DNA of 64,000 nt, taken from contig NZ_CP043575.1 of NCBI RefSeq assembly GCF_014076495.1, forward strand, positions 3,348,001-3,412,000. The letters run 5' to 3'. The stretch comes from Comamonas koreensis. Its GTDB lineage: Bacteria; Pseudomonadota; Gammaproteobacteria; Burkholderiales; Burkholderiaceae_C. A program made the position numbers and the translations under genes. This document shows positions 58,001 through 64,000 of the stretch, one piece after another; the stretch's first letter is position 1, and each line of letters starts with the position of its first letter. The notes below the pieces were generated by a model. The model did not search any database. It saw only the letters and a program-made list of their open reading frames with translations, and was not told the origin of the DNA.

Positions 58001-61000
58001 CTGCACCAGAAGCACTGCAGGCAGCTCGGAGTCGTTGTTGAACTTCTTGTAGCGCTCGAGCATTGCCTTGGCTTTCTCGTCGCCGTTGACCGGCATGACC
58101 TGGTCTCCGAAAGCCCGTTGGTACGCCTCAATGGGCGACAGCATGTTCTCCAGGCCAGAGGACAGCAGGTCCTTGAACTCTCGGCGGAACTCCGACACCG
58201 CCTCGGCCAAGGCCGCGCGCTGGTCAGCGGTCAGGGACCCGTACTCACCGAGCTGCTCAACTGACACGTTGAACGGGTTGAAGCCACCACCCTTTTTGTA
58301 GTCGTGAAAGACAACTACCTTTCGGCCCATTTCGAGTTGCTTGCGCACATAGGGAATGCTGTGCTCCGCCTTGATGGCCTCCAGGAGATACCTGCGGGAC
58401 AAGTAGTCGAATGACCCACGGATCAGCTTGTTGAGATTCTGGTAGGTCTTCGGGTCCTTGCCCTCGGCCCGGCTCTGCTCGTCCATCCACTGGAAAACCG
58501 CGTCGATGCGGTTGCCCAGATCCGAATCAATCAGGACGAAACGGCGGTCATAGTCAGCAGCAACATCCAGTACACGCGACGAAAGCACACCCTCGCGCTT
58601 GAGCCAGGTGTTGAAGTTGCGTTGCATCAGGCCGCTGTCCACCCCGGCCTCGGGGGCGGTCAGCTTGTTGTAGCGCATGCGGTAGCCGAAGTGCTGCATC
58701 ATGAACTGCTCGCGGCCGTTGCCGGAGTTGTATGCGGCGCCTTCTGCCTGGGGATACTCAAACAGGTATCCATTGGCCCAGTCCACCGTCTTCTCGTAGG
58801 CGAACGGCGTGGCCGACAGGAACAGCGCGCGGGGGCGCTTCTCCCCTTGGTTGGCCGCCACAAAGGCCTTTTCCTGCTCGTAGAGGTCGCGCAGCTCCTT
58901 GTTCAGGTCGTCAATCTTCTCCTGCAGGCGCGAGACATTAACCGCCTTGTCGCCGGCCTCCTCAGCCGCCTTGCGCTCCTCGCTCAGGCGGCGAACTTCC
59001 TCCAACTTGTCGGCGTTCTTGGCGCGGTGACGCGTCCAGGCCCCATCTGGGTGGAGCGTCAGCGCGCGTACCATCCTGAGCGCATCGGTCTCCTTGGCGT
59101 CCTCGGACTGCATCAGCTTTTGGGCCTCATCGGCGACCACCAAATCCCAGGCGCGCGTACTCAGCTGATTGTTTTGGCCCACATTGGCATACGTGGTTAC
59201 GACCACACCGCGCCCCGCATCCTTGGTGTCGGCCAGCGCAGTGATACCGATGTCCAGGCGCTTGCCGGAGTCAATCCAGTCGTTAAGCACCTTCTCGTCA
59301 GGAACCACCACCAGGATGTTGTCTTTGCCTTGTCGCACCTGGCGCGAGATAACACCCAACCCCGTGAAAGTCTTTCCGGTGCCAGTGCCGTTGGTGAACA
59401 GCATGCCGTAGCCGTCTGGCTTGTCAAAGCGTGCTTCGGCCTTGACAACGTCGTCTTGCTGCCCAGGGAGCAGAGATGGCAGTGTGTCGCGGACATTCTG
59501 AATGCCGCGAGAAATGGGAGTGCTTAGTGCACCGCGCTGGCTTGTGCGGGCCTTAGCTGCTTCAAGGCCTGACGCAGCACTTGCTGCAACTGTCGCTGCT
59601 GGGATGGAGTCAGGCGGTACTCCTCCGATGCCAACATCACTGCCTCGCTCACGGAAACCACTTCCGGTAGCGATGCCCGCAAGTTCAGATAGCCCGTCTC
59701 CTGTATGAACGCGCTGATCGCCTCGTTCTCCATCAGGAGCGGCGCCACGATCCGGAACCCCAGAATCACGCTGTTGTCCGTCGTGTACTTCTCCGCGAAC
59801 GCGTCCACCTTCGACTCGATCAGCTTGTCCATCTCGTCCGGATCCGAGCTCATCACCTCCCGCCAGAACGGATCCAGCGGCTGGCTGCGTGCTATCTGGT
59901 TCCAGATCGGGGCGGGTACTTGATGCATTGTTTTGTGCCTGTGTAGGTTTGTCTTGAAGTTTAGCCAATTCGGCGCGTACTGTCTCGGAAGAATCCATCC
60001 CCTCAACGGAGAGGTTGCTGTCTTCCATCATGTCGCGCGCGCCGTTGTACCAGCCGCGCAGGAACGGGCGGATCTTGCTGATAGGGGCGTCCAGGTCGCG
60101 GGCAATGGCCTGGGCAAAATCGGCGAATTTGCGCGCACCGGCTTCGATGTGGAACACCGCGAGCTCAGTGCCGATTGCCAGCATCTCGGGATCAATCCCT
60201 GAATTGAGTTGGCCCAGCTTCTTTTTCAGCCGCTCACGCAGCTCAGCCGCGCGGTCAGCACTCACCAGCTTATTCGCGGCGCCGTATGAGCTATCGGGTT
60301 GGGGGGCGCTTGAATCTTCGGCCTGTTCGCTAGGGCGGATATTCGCGTTGTCGTTCACTGCAGGATTCGCTGATTCCTGCACCTTGGCTCGCTCAATCGG
60401 CCCCTTTTCCAGCTCCTTGCGGCTTGGCATCGTGGAGTGTTGGCGCTGCTGCTCGTTGGGTGCATCAACCCATGCATCACCCTGCTTGCGCACGGCCTGT
60501 ACCGTGACCTTCGCGCTGGCCGTGTCTGACTGAGGCACATAGGAAATAACGCGATCGGTGCCACCGCCATATGATTCAACGATGTTGCCTGGGGTGAAAT
60601 ACTCCGCCGTGGCTGCCTGCGTCTGCTTAGCCGTGAGGGGCTTGGTTTTCTTCCGAGCAGGAGCCTTCTCAACTGGGGCAACAGCCGTCTCAGTGTTGTC
60701 GACAACATCCTGACGAACCGCTTTGGCCGCGATCTCATCCCCAATGGATTGCACCTGTGCCTCTGCCTCCGTGCGATCTGCAGCACCAAGAGCATCTTTC
60801 ACCAAGTCCAGGCGGCGCTGCGTGAGCTTTTTACCAGGGGTGGCCGCGACCTTGTCTGCCTCGGCCTGAGTGATCCCAGAGCTCGCCTGCATCAGCAGTG
60901 CGGCGCGGGCTTGCTGGTCCAACGCATCCCAGCGCGCGCGCACCGGCAGTGGCTTGCCTTCCTCGGTCACGCTGGCAGTGGCGCTGCCTGGAGCGCTCTC

Positions 61001-63820
61001 GGTGACGGGCTGCGCCGCCGCCGGGCGCTCTCCTCCGGCAATTTCCGCCTCTGAGAAGCCCAGCGAGCGCATGGCCTCTGCCTGGCTCACATTGCTCTCG
61101 CCAGACAGAGGATCACCAATATCCAGATCAGGGTCTTCGTCAATAGGCGCAACTTGCTCCTGCTGGGTCGCCCAGTCATAAGCGGCTCGGTCCGCCGCAT
61201 CGCTGGCGTCATATGCGGCCTCTGGTGCTGCGGCTTCCTGGGGGGACTCCACGGCCTCGGGCGCTGGTAGCGCCTCCTGTTGTGGCTGGCCCTGCGCCTG
61301 GGCAGCGTGCTGGTCCAAACCGTAGAACACCGCAAGAGCTGCAGGATCTCCGCGATGCTGCTCCAACACGCGCAGCTCATTCAATTCTGCAGGGGTGAGC
61401 TGCTCGCCACCCTCTTCTACGTAGCTTCCATCCGCGTCCTGCACCACTTCGCCATCGCGCTTGGCGCGCAGGGTTTGGTAGCGTGAAGAAGCTAGGCCCA
61501 GCACTGCCTCGGTGTCCAACTGCGCTGCTGACGCATCAGCGGCCACGCTTTGCTGCACCAACTCGGCAGATGGCTGAGCCACAGGCGCCGCCTCAGCAGC
61601 AGGCTCTGCTTCCAATACCGGTTCCACACGACCGTCGCCCGTGGGCGCTAGGCGGACGGGAGCAGCCGTGTCTTCGGACGGTTGAGCCAGCTGTCCGAAC
61701 TGTGCCCAGGCGGTCAGAGCCTTGTCCTTGGCCTTCATCGCCTCCGCTTCCATGATGCGCTCGGAAGGGCCCTTCTCCGACAGAAAGCTGGTGACCTTCC
61801 CAACTCCGCTGGTGCCGCCAGCCATAATGCCGCCCTGCATCAGCGTCTGAACGATGGTGTCCGCGACCTGGCCCAGGTAGTCGTTGAAAGTTGCACCCTT
61901 GTTCAAGCCCATTTGGGTGAATTTGTCCGTTGCAAATTGCCCGGTAGTCGTCAGTACCTCGCCAGGAACTTCCTTGGAAAGCGCGTGGAAAAGCAAACCC
62001 GCAATCTGGTCAGACGGCATGCCCTTAGCCGCGCCGCGCAGCGCATCGAGCTGGTGCCCGAGGCCAAAGCGTTCCCCAATGACTTCAAATGCGGCAAACA
62101 GGCCAGCTCGCTTGGTGGCGTCGGCGACGGTCAGTTTCTTCTCACGGCCCTCGGCATACTCCTGGCCGAAGCTCTGCGCGGCAATGCCGCCCAGCACCAG
62201 GGCCTGGCCGCCCTTGATGGCCGCGCCGCCCATCAGCAACGGCAGTTGCTGGCCGATGGAGTTGATCGCGCCCTCCAGGTTGCGCGCCATCATGTCGCCG
62301 CGCTCACCAATGGCAGCAGTCTTTTGCCCGATCAGCTTATTGTTGGCGCTGGCAAAATCCTTTGCGAGATCTTCTGCCCCGGTCACATCCGCCGCAAACT
62401 GAGATAGACCCAGCGCGGTCTGGCCGATCCCAAGTGCGGCCTTAGCGATCCCGCGCACTGCTGCGTTGTTCACACCATTGCCTGGCTGGTTTGGATTGAA
62501 CAGCTTGGCAGTCTCGAAATCGAAATCGCTATTGCCTACCGAGGGGTTGGCCAGCAGCTCTTTACCCGCTGGCAGACCTTTGCGTGCAGCATCGTTACCC
62601 ATGGTCTCAGCGAACGCAGCTTGCTCGCCTGCGCGCATGAGCCGCTCGCGGCGAGCCTCGGCACGCGTGTCAAGCGGCGCGGGTGTAAGCGCCTCCTGGT
62701 CTCGGCGCGCATCCACTGCACCCATCTGCTCGGCACGCTGGCGGGCCACCAGTCCTTGCCAGCTGTCCTGAGACTCAAGAACCTTGCGCTGCTCCGGCGT
62801 TGCGGCGTCCCAAGCGCCTTGCACAGCCTGCCTCATCTCGGGGCGCAGTGGAATTCCCCCTGCATTGTTCGCCAGCGTAGGGCTGTTCGCTTGCATATTC
62901 TCCCGCGTGAGCACCGAGCCAGCCTGCGCGGCGGGGTCGGCGGGCAGCTGCGGCTTCTTGCGCTGCATGTGGGGGAACACTCCAAATGCTGCCTGGCCAG
63001 TTTCCGTGGGCGCTGCCGTAGCCGCGGCGGGATCCTGTGTCAGAGGAGGCAAATCGCTGAGGAATTGAGCGCGCAGCGCATCGGCGTCCGAGCCGGCGTG
63101 CGGCTGGATGAATGTGTCGAAGTATGCTTCTTTGGCACCGCGCTGCTGTTGCGCCGACATGGCGGCAAACTCCGGCTTCGATGCCAGCTCGGCCCAGGTG
63201 GGAATGGACTGCTCTTGCGCAGCGGGTTTCAGCTTGGCCAGCGCGGCCGACGCTACGCCGGCGGCGGCAACGCCCTTGCGGATGTAATCGGGGTCCTCTG
63301 CATAGCCGCCTTGCTTGAGCGCGGTGAAGTAGCTTCCGGCGTCCTTGGCGCCCAGGACGTTTCGATAGCGGTCCTTACCAAGCAACCCGGCGAAGTCATC
63401 AGCGAATGCGTCACCGTTCTCGTAAGCGCGGTACTTGTCCACGCTGCCAGTCATGTTGTCCTTGGCCGACACACCCCGGCCCGAGAAGTCCTTGATGTTG
63501 CCTAGATTGTTGGTCCCTGGAATGACTGACTTGCCCCACCCGGTTTCCAGGCCCCACTGCCCGATGATGGCGTCCACCGGCGCGCCAGTCTTCTCGGAGA
63601 CCCGTTGCGCCATGGGAAGCACTTGCCCCACGAAATCGTCCACGTTCTTGGATGGCTTGGAGCCAACGGTGGAGAGGGTTGCAGGTGGTGCGTATTCGGG
63701 GATCGCAGGAGCAGCGGCCTGCTGCACCTCGTTGGAAAAGTCAGCGAGTGCCTGAGCATTGCTGAGGCTTGCGGCCAGAGTGTTGATGTTGAGTTCAGTG
63801 TTCTGGCCGTTTTGCTGCAT
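52037..63820 (-). CDS. Giant polyvalent phage protein (DarB-like, 3927 residues)
   Basis: One intact frame. Modules in order: FlgJ-type glucosaminidase (about 62-188, Glu92 in GQWGLETGWGK); Ala/Gly-rich hydrophobic stretches (about 450-690) that could enter membranes; acidic/Pro-rich spacers; and a superfamily 2 helicase (Walker A NGTGTGKT, Lys1483; DEAQ at 1564-1567; GHDTTGKYQRVLVNLGQPS near 1960). Next come an N6-adenine methyltransferase (EPSAGHGA near 2115; NPPF, Asn2178), a metallopeptidase-like site HEFAH (2504-2508), a possible phage nuclease-like domain (about 2690-2810), and an ADP-ribosyltransferase-like domain (VVYHGTPEVF, about 2840-2990). A long helical C-terminus follows, with LPLDFSGRLGLGNLVPGTG near 3720. 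Phage P1 DarB and large podovirus ejection proteins share this plan: packaged and injected with DNA. Confidence 0.92.
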   Translation of the reverse strand: MQQNGQNTELNINTLAASLSNAQALADFSNEVQQAAAPAIPEYAPPATLSTVGSKPSKNVDDFVGQVLPMAQRVSEKTGAPVDAIIGQWGLETGWGKSVIPGTNNLGNIKDFSGRGVSAKDNMTGSVDKYRAYENGDAFADDFAGLLGKDRYRNVLGAKDAGSYFTALKQGGYAEDPDYIRKGVAAAGVASAALAKLKPAAQEQSIPTWAELASKPEFAAMSAQQQRGAKEAYFDTFIQPHAGSDADALRAQFLSDLPPLTQDPAAATAAPTETGQAAFGVFPHMQRKKPQLPADPAAQAGSVLTRENMQANSPTLANNAGGIPLRPEMRQAVQGAWDAATPEQRKVLESQDSWQGLVARQRAEQMGAVDARRDQEALTPAPLDTRAEARRERLMRAGEQAAFAETMGNDAARKGLPAGKELLANPSVGNSDFDFETAKLFNPNQPGNGVNNAAVRGIAKAALGIGQTALGLSQFAADVTGAEDLAKDFASANNKLIGQKTAAIGERGDMMARNLEGAINSIGQQLPLLMGGAAIKGGQALVLGGIAAQSFGQEYAEGREKKLTVADATKRAGLFAAFEVIGERFGLGHQLDALRGAAKGMPSDQIAGLLFHALSKEVPGEVLTTTGQFATDKFTQMGLNKGATFNDYLGQVADTIVQTLMQGGIMAGGTSGVGKVTSFLSEKGPSERIMEAEAMKAKDKALTAWAQFGQLAQPSEDTAAPVRLAPTGDGRVEPVLEAEPAAEAAPVAQPSAELVQQSVAADASAAQLDTEAVLGLASSRYQTLRAKRDGEVVQDADGSYVEEGGEQLTPAELNELRVLEQHRGDPAALAVFYGLDQHAAQAQGQPQQEALPAPEAVESPQEAAAPEAAYDASDAADRAAYDWATQQEQVAPIDEDPDLDIGDPLSGESNVSQAEAMRSLGFSEAEIAGGERPAAAQPVTESAPGSATASVTEEGKPLPVRARWDALDQQARAALLMQASSGITQAEADKVAATPGKKLTQRRLDLVKDALGAADRTEAEAQVQSIGDEIAAKAVRQDVVDNTETAVAPVEKAPARKKTKPLTAKQTQAATAEYFTPGNIVESYGGGTDRVISYVPQSDTASAKVTVQAVRKQGDAWVDAPNEQQRQHSTMPSRKELEKGPIERAKVQESANPAVNDNANIRPSEQAEDSSAPQPDSSYGAANKLVSADRAAELRERLKKKLGQLNSGIDPEMLAIGTELAVFHIEAGARKFADFAQAIARDLDAPISKIRPFLRGWYNGARDMMEDSNLSVEGMDSSETVRAELAKLQDKPTQAQNNASSTRPDLEPDSTQPAAGSVLAGGDELGSGRDGQADRVEGGRVRGEVHDGQQRDSGVPDRGAAPDGERGDQRVHTGDGLSELAGIATGSGFRERGSDVGIGGVPPDSIPAATVAASAASGLEAAKARTSQRGALSTPISRGIQNVRDTLPSLLPGQQDDVVKAEARFDKPDGYGMLFTNGTGTGKTFTGLGVISRQVRQGKDNILVVVPDEKVLNDWIDSGKRLDIGITALADTKDAGRGVVVTTYANVGQNNQLSTRAWDLVVADEAQKLMQSEDAKETDALRMVRALTLHPDGAWTRHRAKNADKLEEVRRLSEERKAAEEAGDKAVNVSRLQEKIDDLNKELRDLYEQEKAFVAANQGEKRPRALFLSATPFAYEKTVDWANGYLFEYPQAEGAAYNSGNGREQFMMQHFGYRMRYNKLTAPEAGVDSGLMQRNFNTWLKREGVLSSRVLDVAADYDRRFVLIDSDLGNRIDAVFQWMDEQSRAEGKDPKTYQNLNKLIRGSFDYLSRRYLLEAIKAEHSIPYVRKQLEMGRKVVVFHDYKKGGGFNPFNVSVEQLGEYGSLTADQRAALAEAVSEFRREFKDLLSSGLENMLSPIEAYQRAFGDQVMPVNGDEKAKAMLERYKKFNNDSELPAVLLVQSAKNAGWSGHDTTGKYQRVLVNLGQPSAPTMAIQQEGRIYRTGQVSDAIIRYFNTGTSWEKHTFAGTIAGRASAAENLSLGEEARALKDSFIQAFEESDYYEPGHEGEGKGGKARDRQINGALTEWDRAKAYYFGTQKKNAKTKAQEGKDYFATPEPVGLKMVQWADMRPGDDALEPSAGHGAIARWFPDAVKRTVVEPSSTLRARLALNINPAEDRVVDGVFEDLAKSNKFDSIVMNPPFGVGGKTAIEHVAKAWGHLRDGGRLVALIPTGPAADKRLNDWLYGANDKGESLVPDAVLMADVALPQVAFERAGTAVAARIVVLEKQASEEKRAAYGSARHIDLTSVDSVADLFDRLEDIGLPARAKDAPSVADQAKVVAESKRGSAAPANKTWRGEEPIEAYVTKRGKTLHGVWRAGLTKEQAQLADPYTWNKGGKWFIRQEHLSEAIEAPKFSRKDSDANQENSTPDLSPDTQRAVAALNDGLGGDFGAARLVEGRRTAGDESLLSLAQSLGLPVIQVQIRPTERAPVNSRGEAVDFNGVTYKGAIYLNVDSQRPHIAVLGHEFAHILAKTNPALYDRLLDAIEPYIKEHELETKFFGSDVAPNHLQPHQQIEEFVGEVFSDGFMDPDFWRAVGNSNKQLLVQVQMAVARLIQKALTSLGYSKRTDRFVTDFKAVMEIAGQVMGEYHLNQSRLNKQAGIDPNFNRKDDVRRFLDGAPVASTKGDEFAPDGQKLTDKVPQWFRDRGQQVIKVAGIGAVQLDERAVKSSISHGISRDKANAFAAVPDVLSRGKIIHSEPMDGSRGAGMVYYIAAPVNLAGKEMIEIALVKSDDHASRLYVHEVVLKEKLQQGAFKTRGDAAEAGDHTGAKNNVGAIRSVLQNIYQGNGEPHTQDVKQTDTAAFKRWFGDSKVVDAEGKPMVVYHGTPEVFTEFSDEFSGEGDGNTDWGTGFYFASARAAAETYTQGSGNVMEVYLSIQNPAPRSVVERVMDQPGAEMDTEHVRDTLAKMGYDGIIIEHKGGEKEIVAFRPEQIKSAIGNNGNFEPANADIRFNRKDSSQGPASIADSASGKAIEAVAQPARFKSFNWYDKSLSTQYNKALKDKHFGKVFGLINAQQSAVSLTALRPSELAPMVLPKVDGVAEAFKQLVMGQGDKSPVGKASAALFAGTLAGESVMDGKVFSEAELRSKFKMDDLAVAAYGQARAAIDASLMEVAAAEAYAIAGSYLPEGARRSVMDDPAQAKDLILGEFDKQIDTSTKAMEGMALRDPDIAASIGAQIARMQESRTKVGQIFATAENLAKAGYAPLMRFGDYTVTVTALDVDGQIAYDAEGNRQTVLFEKFETQAEANAALKAARRKYPATQYLTEHGHDSKRSHELLQGITPETVALFADIVGFDTVTQKYYEAALSERSALKRRLERKGTPGYSTDLPRVLSSFITSNARLASQRYFSRDINNAIRYIPQAKGDVRDEAIALRKFMGDNNDGGAMASSLAFAWFLGGNVASAIVNMTQPVMMTAPYLVQFGNPVPHLTKALPYAMGRKQIADAELRAALKRASQEGIVDAQEIFHLYSAGTRGLSAKLVSLAAKVPGLGDKVQAGGDSARARAQAFFTLWGSMFAAAEGFNRRLSFIAAYNMAKEQGQRDVYAFAVRAVNQTQGIYNKVSRPNLARSTVGRLLFTFKQYSLTYLELLNRMYRAGPGGKRAALTMLAVLILASGEEGLPFAQDLDDLIDTAGQMMGFNTNMKRNKRDWAYSMLGKTFGDLALYGVSAQLPLDFSGRLGLGNLVPGTGALRPSNSDSMKSRESTEVLGPIFSLVGQASDAVGAMDEGNVGKAALNLAPTAVRNAAAGIEIMTKGHNTDTRGRKVMDLPKSAGVTKLLGFNPTANAEKSRSTGPLMQDAALLRKRQGQITGKLTQAVVDNDQKALDAALAERDKWNDRYPDTPIVINPSTIKSRAKQAQTDKDMRVLKSVPKTMRAQAVNSLAGAEQP

Positions 63821-63831
63821 GTGTCAACCTA

Positions 63832-64000
63832 CTAAGGGAGTCCCATCAATCGCCGAAGGTCGGCATTTGTCGGGGCCATAGTAGGTTGGGCTGGCTTACT
63901 CGTACCACCACCAGCGGCAGGCTGCGCGGCCGGGGGCATCTTGCCACTGCCTGCAGTCTGGATCTGGTCATACAGCTCACTGGCTGCAGCTACATCCGCT
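63832..64000 (-). CDS. Probable virion protein, C-terminal end only
   Basis: An open frame runs in from the right edge and stops at 63832, twelve bases before the start of the polyvalent gene. The visible end is Ala/Gly/Pro-rich (SELYDQIQTAG, then AQPTMAPTNADLRRLMGLP). Position directly upstream of the giant gene suggests another internal virion or ejection protein. Confidence 0.65.
   Translation of the reverse strand, partial: ADVAAASELYDQIQTAGSGKMPPAAQPAAGGGTSKPAQPTMAPTNADLRRLMGLP

Larger units (their letters stand above)
50715..64000. mobile_element. Terminal part of an integrated prophage (continues past window)
   Basis: From the guaA-like core onward the content changes. There is lower-GC spacer sequence, a LexA-box gene, an immunity-like gene, a lipoprotein gene, an 11.8-kb polyvalent virion-protein gene and a truncated frame at the right edge. 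No integrase is seen; it would be expected next to guaA at the far end. The boundary position is inference. Confidence 0.75.

Overview
The window is a high-GC chromosome segment from a betaproteobacterium of the Burkholderiales, most likely a Comamonadaceae member (Comamonas/Delftia/Acidovorax-like). The evidence is the mix of gene families: a complete Tad locus, IPTL-CTERM surface proteins, TRAP sugar-acid uptake and a stand-alone elongation factor G. The genus is a guess. I recognised no rRNA, tRNA, CRISPR array or insertion sequence.

Positions 3-28158 form one large surface-attachment region. It starts with the 3' part of a giant repeat adhesin (Pro-Thr-Asn/Asp stalk plus eight ~90-100-residue repeats), followed by a Pal-like lipoprotein, an unrecognised 513-residue protein and a type I secretion operon (ABC exporter, HlyD-type adaptor, TolC-type channel). 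A tight adherence (Tad/Flp pilus) cluster follows directly: pilin, prepilin peptidase, CpaB, secretin, TadZ, TadA, TadB, TadC, TadD, a DUF3613 protein and three TadE/F/G-like pseudopilins. It ends with a sigma-54 enhancer-binding regulator and a glycosyltransferase.

Positions 28172-33581 hold ordinary genes: queC, an ArsR-type regulator with a palindromic operator, fusA with a terminator, and a divergent LysR/SDR pair. Positions 33627-43062 are a sugar-acid catabolic unit on the minus strand: a GntR regulator, then idnO, a ManD/RspA-type dehydratase, dctP, dctQ, dctM, a second dctP, idnD and dgoD. The same operator-like sequence lies in front of the regulator and in front of idnO, so one regulator probably controls the whole unit.

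Positions 43314-50555 hold two IPTL-CTERM surface proteins (one about 1000 residues with a Gly-rich front and Ig-like repeats). Between them lie yggS, a DUF2024 gene, an AhpD-type gene and a divergent AraC-type regulator.

From about 50715 to the right edge is the terminal part of an integrated prophage. Its inferred boundary is a 12-bp sequence, GAGTGGGAGTGA, matching the coding 3' end of guaA, a known integration hotspot. Inside are a small gene behind a canonical LexA box, a Rap1a/Tai-type immunity-like gene, a small lipoprotein gene, and one intact 11.8-kb gene. That gene encodes a 3927-residue polyvalent phage protein carrying glucosaminidase, helicase, N6-adenine methyltransferase, metallopeptidase-like and ADP-ribosyltransferase-like modules. 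This protein, with its SOS-linked and immunity-like neighbours, is the most unusual part of the window.
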